A DNA stretch of 64,000 nucleotides from CAYVQE01 sp964454005 (GTDB lineage Bacteria; Myxococcota; B64-G9), in NCBI GenBank assembly GCA_964454005.1, contig CAYVQE010000006.1, forward strand, positions 41,399 to 105,398. The letters run 5' to 3'. Shown here in pieces: positions 29,312 through 38,436 of the stretch. Below the pieces are notes generated by a model that was not told the origin of the DNA, made no database searches, and worked only from the letters and a program-made list of their open reading frames with translations. Both the position numbers and the translations under genes were made by a program. Positions within the stretch are counted from its first letter, which is position 1. Each line of letters begins with the position of its first letter.

Positions 29312-30082
29312 ATGAAAACAACTGCTTTGCTGCGATTGGGGGCCTGTCTCGGCCTGGCGCTGGCCGCGGCGCCGGTGCGAGCTGAGCCGGCGTCGTTCGA
29401 CGATGCGGTCGCGGCCTACGAGAGCTTCGAGTACCAGCGGGCCCTCGATCTGCTGCAACGGATCGAGCGCCGCGGCGACCTGCCCGCGGCCCAGCAGGCT
29501 CGGGTCTACCTCTACATCGGCCTGGTGCACTTCACCCTGGGCGACCGCCAGCAGGCCGAGCGCGACTTCGCCCGGGCCATCGAAGTCGACCCCGGCATCG
29601 CGGCCCCGGAGGACACCTCGCCCAAGATCGTGGAGGTGCTCGAACGCGTCCGCCAGCGCGTGGCGCCGCCCGAGCCGCCGGCGGATCGCCCTCCGCAGCA
29701 GCCGCCAGCGGAGCGCCCGGCGCTGGATCGGCCGCCGCCCGACGCGGCTCCGGCACCGGCGCGCGGCCGCGTCTGGACCTGGGTGACGGCCGGGGTGGGC
29801 GCTGCCGCGCTGGCCGGCGCCGGCGTGCTGGGCGGCCTGGCGCTGCAGAAAAAATCCGCCTTCGAGGACGAGGTCTGGGCTGATCGGGCCGCCGACCTGC
29901 GCGCCCAGGCCGAGGACTACGGCCTGGGCGCCAACGTGATGTTCGGCGTCGGCGGGGCGCTGCTGGTCACCGCGGTGGTGCTGTACTTCGTCGAGGACGA
30001 CGGCTCCGGCGGCGAACGGGCCGGGGTCGAGATCGGCCTGGCGCCCCACCTGCGCGGGCTGCGCGCCGGCATCCGTTTTTGA
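29312..30082 (+). CDS. TPR-containing envelope protein
   Basis: 256 residues. Signal peptide (1-24), two TPR-like helical repeats (about 27-105: FDDAVAAYESFEYQRALDLL; RVYLYIGLVHFTLGDRQQAE) with the DPGIAAPEDTSPKIVEVLE end common in myxobacterial proteins, a Pro-rich linker, and two hydrophobic segments (about 155-173 and 207-228) near the C-terminus. Probably a membrane-anchored scaffold; partner unknown. No SD is seen before the ATG. It is divergent from the OmpA/TSP3 gene and 27 bp upstream of the Cys-rich lipoprotein pair. Confidence 0.75.
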   Translation: MKTTALLRLGACLGLALAAAPVRAEPASFDDAVAAYESFEYQRALDLLQRIERRGDLPAAQQARVYLYIGLVHFTLGDRQQAERDFARAIEVDPGIAAPEDTSPKIVEVLERVRQRVAPPEPPADRPPQQPPAERPALDRPPPDAAPAPARGRVWTWVTAGVGAAALAGAGVLGGLALQKKSAFEDEVWADRAADLRAQAEDYGLGANVMFGVGGALLVTAVVLYFVEDDGSGGERAGVEIGLAPHLRGLRAGIRF

Positions 30083-30109
30083 CGGCGGCCGCCCGCCGAT
30101 GGGAGCCGG

Positions 30110-31672
30110 ATGAATGTCATGAGCTACAGGCGATCGATCGCCGCGCGGGCCCGCCCGGGCCCAGCCGCCGCCCCGCGCAGCGGACTGCTGCTCGGCTTGG
30201 CCTGGGCGCTGGTGCTGGCGACCGGTTGCGCCTTCGATCTCGACCCGGCGGGCAAGCGCTGCGACCAGGACCACCCCTGCCCGGGTGAGCTGGTCTGCGT
30301 GGCGCAAGGCGACACCGCGGTGTGCCTGGCCGCCGCCCCGGACGGCGGCCCCGGCGACGGCGACGGTGGTGGTGATGCGCACTGCACCGCCGGCAGCCTG
30401 CGCTGCAGCCCGGACGGCGAATCGATCCAGACCTGTGTCGATGGAAGCTGGGCTTCGACCGCCTGCCCGGACGATACCTACTGCCTGCTCGACGCCGACG
30501 GCGTGCCGGACTGCGTCGCGCCCTGCGACACGACCGCCGATTGCCCGGACGACACCTGGTGCAACCCCGACACCAGCCGCTGCGAGCCGCGCGGCGACTG
30601 CACGCAACCCGGCGTCGAGCGCTGCAATGCCTCCCTGGACGCGGTCGTGCGCTGCGACCCCGAGTCGGGCTTCGTCGAGCTGGTGGCCGAATGCGCTCCG
30701 GACAGCGAGTACTGCGACCCGCTCGATCCAGCCTGCAAGCCCTACTGCGACGACGACGACGACTGCGCCGAATGGCCCGCCGCCAGCTGCGACCTGTCCA
30801 GCCGCAAGTGCGTACCGCCAGGTCTGTGCTTCGATGACCAGGCCTGCGCCGAGCCGAGCAGCTGCATCGGCGATCCGGGCGCCTGCACCGCGCCGCCGGC
30901 GGAAGAGGCGCTGACCGCTGGCGAAACGACTCCCGAACTGGGCTGCTACCAGACCGTTCCGGTCGATCCGCCGGCGGATCCGACCGACTGTGCCCTGGAA
31001 GGGCGGGTGGTCAACTTCTACAACAACCAGTCGCTGGCCGCGGCCATCGGCCTGACCATCCGCATCCACCGGGCCGATTCGCTGCTGCGCGGCCAAACGG
31101 AGTCGCCGCTAGGCCACACCACGGCCTTCGATGACAGCGGGCTGGCCCAGTACCGGATCGAGCAGCTGCCGACCAACACCCGCCTGGCGCTCGAGGTGCA
31201 GGGCCGCGAGTCCGGGGAGTTCCCATTCGCCAGCCTGTACACCTTCGGCCTGGTGCTGCGCGCCGATCAGTGTACCTCCGGCAGCATCGAGTTCACCGCC
31301 CCGGCGCTCTACCAGGCCAACTACGACAGCTACGCCAATGCGGCCGGCGTGCTGGCCGACCCGGAACGCGGCCTGGTGTTCGGCCGGCTGCGCGACTGCG
31401 ACGGCAACAAGCTGCAATACGGAACCGGCGGTCTGTCCAACCCCCACGCTCGGCTCTACTACCTGAAAAGCGGGATGCCCGCCCCGGAGGCCACCGCCAC
31501 CGACGGCTCGGGCTTCTTCGTGGCCACCAACGCCCTGCCGGTCCGCGGGCTGGCCACAGCGCTGGTGCGCTCCGGCGATACCGCGCTGTCGCTGAAGCTG
31601 CGGCCGCTGCGGGTGTTCGCCAATGCCGCCAGCCTGGTCCTGTTCGACCGGCCGCGGTTGGATGGCCCATGA
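30110..31672 (+). CDS. Cysteine-rich lipoprotein A with C-terminal beta-sandwich domain
   Basis: 520 residues. After a basic, Pro-rich start there is a hydrophobic helix ending in the lipobox VLATGC (Cys about 40). Residues about 50-265 hold many disulfide-type Cys in Dickkopf/EGF-like modules (CDQDHPCPGELVCV; CDTTADCPDDTWCNPDTSRCEP). The C-terminal half (about 285-520) is a domain starting DCALEGRVVNFYNNQSLAAAIGL, which looks like a carboxypeptidase-regulatory or other beta-sandwich. Its stop overlaps the next ATG, and the next gene is a paralogue with the same domain order. Surface display is likely; ligand unknown. Confidence 0.78.
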   Translation: MNVMSYRRSIAARARPGPAAAPRSGLLLGLAWALVLATGCAFDLDPAGKRCDQDHPCPGELVCVAQGDTAVCLAAAPDGGPGDGDGGGDAHCTAGSLRCSPDGESIQTCVDGSWASTACPDDTYCLLDADGVPDCVAPCDTTADCPDDTWCNPDTSRCEPRGDCTQPGVERCNASLDAVVRCDPESGFVELVAECAPDSEYCDPLDPACKPYCDDDDDCAEWPAASCDLSSRKCVPPGLCFDDQACAEPSSCIGDPGACTAPPAEEALTAGETTPELGCYQTVPVDPPADPTDCALEGRVVNFYNNQSLAAAIGLTIRIHRADSLLRGQTESPLGHTTAFDDSGLAQYRIEQLPTNTRLALEVQGRESGEFPFASLYTFGLVLRADQCTSGSIEFTAPALYQANYDSYANAAGVLADPERGLVFGRLRDCDGNKLQYGTGGLSNPHARLYYLKSGMPAPEATATDGSGFFVATNALPVRGLATALVRSGDTALSLKLRPLRVFANAASLVLFDRPRLDGP

Positions 31673-32979
31673 AGCCGGCCCGAATCCAGTGCGGCTGCGC
31701 TCTGCGCATTTTCTTGCTCCGCCTGCTGACGGCGGCCGGGCTGGGCCTGGCCGCCGCCGGTTGTGCGCTGGGCGACATGGGCCTGGCCGAGAAGCGCTGC
31801 GCGGCCGACCGGCCGTGTCCGGCCGGGATGGTCTGCGTGCAGACGCCGGTGTCGCCCGACGAGCGCATCGGTCGCTGCCTGCCGCGGGACGCGGCCGAAG
31901 GCTGCGACCCGGGCGCCTTCCGCTGCGGCGGCGCAGGGGGCTGGGTGGAGCAGTGCCAGGCCGACGGCATCTCCCACCGGGTGGTGGCCGACTGCAGCGA
32001 CGGCCAGCGCTGCAACGCCGACATCGGCGCCTGCTCCGCCCCCTGCGCGCAGGAGTCCGATTGCGCCGCCGGGGCGACCTGCGACCTGGGCACCGGGCTG
32101 TGCCGGCCCTGGCCGGATTGCTCGCCGCAGTCCTGCCCGCCGCCGGCGCTGTGCATCGGCGCGGCCTGTGTTCCGGCGCCGGCCGAGGCTCCGGTGGTGC
32201 CCGACGAACCGGCTGCGGCCGACGTCGACTGCCTGCTCGAGACCCCATCCCAGCCGCCCGCCAGCCCGGAGCGCTGCGCGGTGACCGGTCGGGTCAACCT
32301 CTTCCCCGCACCCGGCACATCCGATCGCACGGTCGGCCTGGAGGTGGTCCTGCGCGCGGCCGCGGCGCCGCATCAGGAGCTGGACCGGGTGCCGGTGGTG
32401 GCCGACGCCGGCGGCCACGGGGTCTATGCCCTGACCGAGGTGCAGACCAACCGCGTCTACCTGCTCGAAGTGGCCGGCGGCGAGAGCCGGGCCGGGGCCA
32501 CGGTGGTGCCCACCGCCCACGCCGGCTTCGCCCTGCGGGCCGATGGCTGCGTCGGCGGCACCGCCACCCAGGGCCTGTTCGCGGTACCGGCAGATGTCTA
32601 CGAGACGTTCACCAGCGGCACCATCGCCGGGCTGGGTTCGGAGCGGGGCCTGGTCATCGGCCGGACGCCGGATTGCACGTTGCAAACGGCGCGACCGATG
32701 GCCCACATCACCGTCGGGCTGGCCATCGCGCCGCCGGCGCCGGGCCGGGTCTACTACTTCGCCGCCGAGAGCTTCTTGCTGCCCGATCTGGAGCTGGCGG
32801 CCACCAGCGTCAAGGGCTTCTACGCCGCCGCCGGGGTGCCGGCGACGCGCAATGCGATCGGCTTCGCCATGCGCCAGGGCGAGACCATGCTGGAGGCCGG
32901 GCGGCTCGAGTTCAGCCTGCGGCCGGGCTTGGCGGTCATCGCCGATCTGCCCCGACCCGGCGAGCTGCTGCCCGAGTGA
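31669..32979 (+). CDS. Cysteine-rich lipoprotein B, paralogue of the preceding gene
   Basis: 436 residues. Lipobox GLAAAGC (about Cys32), then the same opening signature as its neighbour (the neighbour has AGKRCDQDHPCPGELVC; this one has AEKRCAADRPCPAGMVC), a shorter Cys-rich region (to about 185) and the C-terminal beta-sandwich domain (about 200-436, CAVTGRVNLFPAPGTSDRTV). The ATG overlaps the upstream TGA (ATGA). Shared order and spacing indicate a tandem duplication followed by strong divergence. It converges with the kinase gene. Confidence 0.78.
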   Translation: MKPARIQCGCALRIFLLRLLTAAGLGLAAAGCALGDMGLAEKRCAADRPCPAGMVCVQTPVSPDERIGRCLPRDAAEGCDPGAFRCGGAGGWVEQCQADGISHRVVADCSDGQRCNADIGACSAPCAQESDCAAGATCDLGTGLCRPWPDCSPQSCPPPALCIGAACVPAPAEAPVVPDEPAAADVDCLLETPSQPPASPERCAVTGRVNLFPAPGTSDRTVGLEVVLRAAAAPHQELDRVPVVADAGGHGVYALTEVQTNRVYLLEVAGGESRAGATVVPTAHAGFALRADGCVGGTATQGLFAVPADVYETFTSGTIAGLGSERGLVIGRTPDCTLQTARPMAHITVGLAIAPPAPGRVYYFAAESFLLPDLELAATSVKGFYAAAGVPATRNAIGFAMRQGETMLEAGRLEFSLRPGLAVIADLPRPGELLPE

Positions 32980-33023
32980 TCGGCGGCGGCGGCTCGGACC
33001 GGAATCGCCCTGGGCATTTCAGC

Positions 33024-35162
33024 TCAGCGCAGATCGAAGATCAGCTTGCGGGTGGCCCCGGGCCGAATCCGCACCCGACGCGTCTGACGCTTGCCGGTCC
33101 GCTTGCAGATGACCTGGACCGCGTGGCGCCCTTCGTAGAGCTTGATCGGTCCGTCCAGCGGCGTCATGCCGCGGCGCACCCCGTTGACGAACACCTCGCC
33201 GAAGGGCTTGACGAACACCTGCAGCAAGCCCCTGCCGAACTTCTCCTGCAGCCGCTGGGTCTGGCCCGGCAGAATGCGCATCGAACGCGTCAGGCGGATG
33301 CCTTTGGCCTTGTTGGCCAGCACCACCTCGTGCATCCCGGGCTGCAGCTCGACCGGCCCGAGGGGCGTGGCACCATAAACGGCGCCGTCGATCTGCACGT
33401 TGGTCCAGGGGCGGGTATCGATCACCAGAAAACCGGGCTTGGCGGCAGCGGCCACTCGATCGCCCGCGGAGCGCGGTTTGGGCTCGGGTTTCGGCTCGGG
33501 GCGGGTGCGCGGCCGGCGCCCACGCCCCACGCCGGTGCGGCGGCGCCGCCGCTTCACGCGTTTCTTGGCGCGTCGCTCGTTCGCGCTGCGCTGGCCAGCA
33601 TCGGCCTCTGGCTGCCGGGTCGCGGACGATTGCGCGGCGTTGCCCGGCCGGGCCGGCGCCTGCTCTTCCGCCGCTGTCGCCTCCTGCTGCGGTGAGCCCG
33701 GTTCCTCCGGTTCTCCCTCCGGCTCGGACACTTCGTCCGCCGCTGCGGGCGCCTCGTCCCCAGCAGCGCCGGTCGCGGGTTCGCCGTCACCTGCAGCCGC
33801 CGGTGGCGAACCACCGGGCGGCTGCTCGATGCTGGCGCCGGCGACCGGGCTGGAATCCGACTGCCCGCCACCGCCGGCCAGCCAGCCGTCGCCGAATATC
33901 AGCACCCCGGTACCGGCGCCGATGGCCATCAACAGCAGCACCAGCAGCATCCCGGTCCACGGCCGCCGGCGCTGCGGCGCGGGTGCCGCCGGCTCCGGCG
34001 CAGCGGCCTCAGGCGCAGCGGCCCCAGGAGCCGGCCCGGACTCGCGCCCGGCGGCCGGAACGGCCGCGGCCTGCTGCTGCTCGAGCACCGGCCGCAGCTG
34101 CTCCGACGGGGTCATGACGGTCGGCGCGTCGGCCCCGGCCGCCGCCGGCGCCCGGGGCTCGGACCGAGGTGAAGGGGTGGTCGTGGGCTCGGCCTCCGGC
34201 GGGCGCGATGGCGTCGGCACCGAATAGCCCACCCCGGCGTCGCCCGGCGGGATCACCTCGCGGGCGAAGGCGCCCAGGGTGTAGTTGTCGACCAGCAGGC
34301 GGCGCCCCAGCAGCAGCTCTTCCAGGTCCTGGCGCAGCTCGCGGCAGTTCTGGTAGCGCTGTTGCCGGTCCTTGTGCAGCGCCCGGCCGATGACGGCCGC
34401 CAGCTCCACCGGAATGGTCTGCTCCAGCGCGCGCGGGTCCGGGGCGTTCTTCTTGACGATCGACATCATCAGCTCGAGCTCGGTATCGCCGCCGAAGGGC
34501 CGCTTGCCGGTGGCGAACTCGAACAAGACGATGCCCAAGGAGAAGATATCGGAGCGCCGGTCGAGCCCCGTCTTCTGGGTGATCTGCTCCGGCGACATGT
34601 AGGCCGCCTTGCCCTTGAGCGAGGACGTCCGGGTCTGGTAGATGTTGCCCGCCGCCTTGGCGATGCCGAAATCGAGCACCTTGACCACGCCGTCGTAGCT
34701 GAGCATCAGGTTCTGGGGGCTGACGTCGCGGTGGATCAGGTTCAGCGAGGTGCCGTCGGCGTCGCTGAAGCTGTGGGCATACTCCAGACCCTCGCAGGCG
34801 TGGCTGACGACCTTGGCGCCGTACTCCAGCGGCAATGGCCGGGCTTGCTTGCGGGCGGCCTTGAGCAGCTTGGACATCGAGACGCCGTGGACGAACTCCA
34901 TGGACAGGAAGTACTGGCCATCCACTTCGCCCAGCTCGAAGATCTGGACGATGTTCGGGTGGTTGAACCGCGCCACCAGCCGCGCCTCGTCCAGGAACAT
35001 GGTGACGAAGTCCTGGTCCTCGGTCAGATGCGGCAGGATGCGCTTGATGGCCACGTGCTTCTGGAAGCCCTCGGGGCCCTGGTGGGTGGCCAGGAAGATC
35101 TCCGCCATGCCGCCCACGGCCAGCTTGCGCTCCAAGCGATATTTGCCGAACTGCTCGGTCAT
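33024..35162 (-). CDS. PEGA-domain serine/threonine protein kinase, transmembrane
   Basis: 712 residues. Hanks-type kinase at about 8-285: glycine loop VGGMAEIFLA, Lys in HVAIKRIL, HRDVSPQN catalytic loop, DFGIAKA and the APE-like MSPEQI are all present, so it should be active. A long Pro/Ala/Glu linker carries one membrane helix (about 401-420), then a basic stretch (KKRVKRRRRR) and two PEGA domains (about 577-640 and 645-712) outside the membrane, which probably sense envelope ligands. Start at 35162, where the kinase homology begins after MTEQFGKYRL. Divergent from the DUF58/BatA genes. Confidence 0.9.
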   Translation of the reverse strand: MTEQFGKYRLERKLAVGGMAEIFLATHQGPEGFQKHVAIKRILPHLTEDQDFVTMFLDEARLVARFNHPNIVQIFELGEVDGQYFLSMEFVHGVSMSKLLKAARKQARPLPLEYGAKVVSHACEGLEYAHSFSDADGTSLNLIHRDVSPQNLMLSYDGVVKVLDFGIAKAAGNIYQTRTSSLKGKAAYMSPEQITQKTGLDRRSDIFSLGIVLFEFATGKRPFGGDTELELMMSIVKKNAPDPRALEQTIPVELAAVIGRALHKDRQQRYQNCRELRQDLEELLLGRRLLVDNYTLGAFAREVIPPGDAGVGYSVPTPSRPPEAEPTTTPSPRSEPRAPAAAGADAPTVMTPSEQLRPVLEQQQAAAVPAAGRESGPAPGAAAPEAAAPEPAAPAPQRRRPWTGMLLVLLLMAIGAGTGVLIFGDGWLAGGGGQSDSSPVAGASIEQPPGGSPPAAAGDGEPATGAAGDEAPAAADEVSEPEGEPEEPGSPQQEATAAEEQAPARPGNAAQSSATRQPEADAGQRSANERRAKKRVKRRRRRTGVGRGRRPRTRPEPKPEPKPRSAGDRVAAAAKPGFLVIDTRPWTNVQIDGAVYGATPLGPVELQPGMHEVVLANKAKGIRLTRSMRILPGQTQRLQEKFGRGLLQVFVKPFGEVFVNGVRRGMTPLDGPIKLYEGRHAVQVICKRTGKRQTRRVRIRPGATRKLIFDLR

Positions 35163-35220
35163 CGCGCGGTCCAGTCCCCCGTGAGTAGGACGCTCGGCCG
35201 GGGTCCGAAGATCCCCTCCA

Positions 35221-35250
35221 TGTATACAGAACCGCGCCCGCACAGCGCAA
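35221..35250 (-). promoter_or_regulatory. Putative promoter of the kinase gene
   Basis: Minus strand: TTGCGC (35250-35245), 18-bp spacer, TATACA (35226-35221), about 58 bp before the kinase ATG. A possible -10 (TAGACT, 35305-35310) for the divergent DUF58 gene has no good -35. Confidence 0.4.
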
Positions 35251-35394
35251 GCCGAAGCCAGCAGCGCACCTTCAGCGGGCTGGAAGCGGATCGGGTTTTG
35301 CGGTTAGACTCGACCCCTCGGGCCCGGCCGCCGGCGGCGCGACCAGACATGGCGGCGGCCCGACAATCGGATGCCGACGCGCCGGAACGGAGCC

Positions 35395-36279
35395 ATGCGA
35401 GCACCCCCCTCACCACTGGATCCCGAGCTGCTGGCCCGGCTGCGGGGCCTGGCGATCCAGGTCGAGCGGGTGGTCGAGGGGGTGCTGGCCGGCTTGCACC
35501 GCTCGGCCCGCCACGGGGTCAGCATCGAGTTCGTCGAGCACAAGGAGTACAGCCCCGGCGACGATCCGCGCCATCTGGACTGGCGCGCCCTCGGGCGGCT
35601 CGACCGCTACGTCGTCAAGAAGTACGAGGACGAGACCAACCTGCAGGCGACCATCGCCGTGGATCAGTCGGGCTCGATGGACTATGGCTCGGGCCCCTTC
35701 ACCAAGGCCGGCTACGCCAGCTTGCTGGCGGCCAGCCTGGCCGCCCTGTTGCTGCGCCAGGGAGATGCAGCCGGGCTGAGCATCCTGTCGGACAGCGCTC
35801 CGGCCCGGGTGCCGCCGCAATGCCGCGGCGACCAGCTGAGCGAGATCGTGGGCCGGCTGGAAGCCGCCCGGCCCCAGGGGCCGACCGCCCTGCGGCCGGC
35901 GGCAACCCGCTTCATCGAGCACAGCCGGCACCGCGGGGTGCTGGTGCTGCTGTCCGACCTGTTCGACGATGACCACGGCCTGCTGCCCAGCCTGAAGATG
36001 GTCGCCGCCCGCGGTCACCAGGTGATGGTCTTCCACGTGCTCGACCGCGACGAGATCGAGTTCCCGTTCCAGGAGCCCGCCCGCTTCGAGTCGCTGGAGG
36101 ACGAGCGCCGGCTGCTGGCCGTGCCGCGCGAGGTGCGCGCGGCCTACCTGGAAGAGATGCGACGCTTCCTCGATTCCAACCGCCGGGCGCTGGCCGGTGC
36201 CGGGCTGCGCTACGAGCTGGTGCGCACCGATGAGCCGCCCCACCAGGCGCTGTTGCGCTATCTCACCCGCCAGGGTTGA
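35395..36279 (+). CDS. DUF58 domain protein (von Willebrand A-like fold)
   Basis: 294 residues. Carries the DUF58 signature (GVSIEFVEHKEYSPGDDPRHLDWRALGR split over about 40-70) and a VWA-type metal site (VDQSGSMDYG). These proteins usually belong to MoxR/DUF58/BatA modules acting on envelope assembly or metal insertion. The ATG at 35395 is chosen over 35371 because CGGAG lies 5-7 nt upstream and the conserved region follows. The BatA-like gene follows 15 bp later. No MoxR ATPase is encoded on either side. Confidence 0.85.
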   Translation: MRAPPSPLDPELLARLRGLAIQVERVVEGVLAGLHRSARHGVSIEFVEHKEYSPGDDPRHLDWRALGRLDRYVVKKYEDETNLQATIAVDQSGSMDYGSGPFTKAGYASLLAASLAALLLRQGDAAGLSILSDSAPARVPPQCRGDQLSEIVGRLEAARPQGPTALRPAATRFIEHSRHRGVLVLLSDLFDDDHGLLPSLKMVAARGHQVMVFHVLDRDEIEFPFQEPARFESLEDERRLLAVPREVRAAYLEEMRRFLDSNRRALAGAGLRYELVRTDEPPHQALLRYLTRQG

Positions 36280-36294
36280 AAGAGAGCGGCCGCC

Positions 36295-38379
36295 GTGTTC
36301 AGCCAGCCCGCCATGCTCTGGGCCTTGCCCGCCGCCGCGCTGCCGTTGATCATCCACCTGATCAACCGCCACCGCGCCCGGCGCCAGCCCTTCCCGGCCA
36401 TCGATTTCTTGCTCCGGGTGCAGCGGCGTTCGGCGCGGCGGATTCTGCTGCGTCAGGTCCTGCTGCTGCTGGTGCGCACCTTGTTGATCGCGGCGCTGGT
36501 GCTGGCCGCGGCCGGACCCACCCTGCAGCCCCGGGGAGTAGCCGCCGGCAGCGGCCCAACCGCCAGCTGCCTGGTGCTGGACGCCTCGTTGAGCATGCGC
36601 ACCCGGCACGGCGACCGTTCCCTGTTCTCACTGGCGCTCGATCGCGCCCGGGCGCGGGTCCGCGCACTGGGGCCGCAGGACACCGCCTGCCTGCTGCGGG
36701 CCGGCGGGCGGCTGGAGCCACTGGTGGCGCCTTGCAGCGGCTCGGCCGATGCGCTGCTCGACGCCCTGGACGACCAGCGGCCGGGCTGGTCGACCAGCGA
36801 CCTGTCGGCCGCCATGGGCCGGGCCGCCGAGCTGCTGGCCGAGACGCCGGCCGGCAGCCGGCGCCAGGTGGTGCTGCTGACCGACTCCGCGCGCCACGCC
36901 TTCAGCGGGCCACCGCGCTGGCCGGCCGGCGCAGCCCCGGCGGTGGTGCTCGAGGATGTGGCCGCCGATAGCGAACGGTCCAACCGGGCCGTGCTGGACG
37001 TGGAGCAGACCCGTTCGGGAGAGCTGCTCGAGCTGTCGGGCCGCGTGGTGCGCCACGGCGCGGCCGGCGAGCAGGAGCTGGCGGTGGAGGTGGTCTGGAG
37101 CGACCGGGTGGTGGCCCGCGGTTTCGCCGTCCTGGAAGCCGACCGGCCGACGCGCAAGCTGTTCAGCCTGCACCCGCCCGAATCCGGCCCGTTGCTGGGC
37201 CGCATCCGGCTGCCGGCCGACCGGCTGCCGGTCGACGACGAACGGCAGTTCCTGCTCTCCGGCCACCAGCGGCTCAACGCCCTGCTGGTCAACGGCGACA
37301 TGCGGCCGGTGATCCACCACGACGAGGTGTTCTACCTCGAGCACGCCCTGGCGCCGGCGGGGCCGGCCGCCGTCGGCGTACGCTTCGTCACCGTCACCCC
37401 GGACCGCCTGCAGCCGGCGCAGCTGGCCGCGGCCGACGTGGTCTTTCTGGCCAACGTGCGCGACCTGGCGCCGGCCGGGCGCGAGGCGCTGCGCGAGTTC
37501 GTCGCCGGCGGCGGCGGGCTGTTCATCGCCGTCGGCGACCGGGTCGAGATCGATCACACCAACCGCATGCTGGGCCCGCTGCTGCCCTGGCAGCTGCGCG
37601 ACGTGGTCACCCTGGGCCCGGTCGCGCCCGACGGCCGCATCCGGGCCGGGCTGGCTTTCGGCGACAGCGCCGGCGACCACCCGGTACTGCGCCTCTTCAA
37701 CGGGCCGGGCGCCCGGGCCCTGTCCGCGGTGCGCACCCGCCGGGCGGTGGTGCTGGCGCCCGATCGGCAGCAGGAGCGCAGCCGGGTCCTGATCCGCTAC
37801 GCCAACGGCGCCCCGGCCCTGGTCGAGGGCCGCTACCGGGCCGGCCGGGTGCTGCTGTTCACCTCCAGCCTGGACCGCGACTGGACCAACTGGCCGGCCC
37901 GCGCCAGCTTCCTGCCGTTTCTGCAGCACGCCGTGGCCTACCTGGCCGGCAGCCTCGATGTGCAGCCGCCGCCCGACATCGCGGTGGGCGCTGCGGTCGA
38001 GGTGCCGGCGTTGGCCGAGGCCGACCGCATCCTGATCCGGACGCCGCGGGGCGAGGCCCGCGAGCTGCCGGTGCCCGGCGGCGACGACGCGGTGGTGCGC
38101 TTCACCGAGACCACCCGGCCCGGCTGGTATGCGGTCGAGCAGCACGCCGGCGGGCGGGCGCTGGCCGGCGTGACCATGCCGGGGTTTTTCGTGCGCCCGC
38201 CCGCCGCCGAGAGCGATCCGCGACCGCTGGCGCCCGCCTCCCTGCGCAACTGGCTCGGCAGCGGCGGGCGGCTGACCGTGGCCGGCCGCGACGGCCACGG
38301 CCCGCGTTCGCTGGCGGGCGTTCTGCTGCTGCTGGCGCTGGGCCTGGTGCTCTGCGAGGGTCTGCTCATCCGCCGTTGA
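36295..38379 (+). CDS. BatA/VWA-type membrane protein
   Basis: 694 residues from a GTG start. The N-terminus is the aerotolerance-regulator type (FSQPAMLWALPAAALPLIIHLINR with a second helix at about 55-80), then a VWA-like domain (CLVLDASLSMRT, about 90-240) with a degenerate MIDAS, a region resembling glutamine-amidotransferase-like folds (about 320-560; HHDEVFYLEHALAP, FVAGGGGLFIAVGDRVEI) and a C-terminal membrane helix (about 670-690). Fifteen bp after DUF58 and clearly co-transcribed. Envelope stress or complex-assembly function is inferred from the module. Confidence 0.82.
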   Translation: MFSQPAMLWALPAAALPLIIHLINRHRARRQPFPAIDFLLRVQRRSARRILLRQVLLLLVRTLLIAALVLAAAGPTLQPRGVAAGSGPTASCLVLDASLSMRTRHGDRSLFSLALDRARARVRALGPQDTACLLRAGGRLEPLVAPCSGSADALLDALDDQRPGWSTSDLSAAMGRAAELLAETPAGSRRQVVLLTDSARHAFSGPPRWPAGAAPAVVLEDVAADSERSNRAVLDVEQTRSGELLELSGRVVRHGAAGEQELAVEVVWSDRVVARGFAVLEADRPTRKLFSLHPPESGPLLGRIRLPADRLPVDDERQFLLSGHQRLNALLVNGDMRPVIHHDEVFYLEHALAPAGPAAVGVRFVTVTPDRLQPAQLAAADVVFLANVRDLAPAGREALREFVAGGGGLFIAVGDRVEIDHTNRMLGPLLPWQLRDVVTLGPVAPDGRIRAGLAFGDSAGDHPVLRLFNGPGARALSAVRTRRAVVLAPDRQQERSRVLIRYANGAPALVEGRYRAGRVLLFTSSLDRDWTNWPARASFLPFLQHAVAYLAGSLDVQPPPDIAVGAAVEVPALAEADRILIRTPRGEARELPVPGGDDAVVRFTETTRPGWYAVEQHAGGRALAGVTMPGFFVRPPAAESDPRPLAPASLRNWLGSGGRLTVAGRDGHGPRSLAGVLLLLALGLVLCEGLLIRR

Positions 38380-38436
38380 CGCGTGCCGCAATCCGGTGCA
38401 AACTCCGCTCGAACCGCAGCCCCGGAGGAAGAGAAG

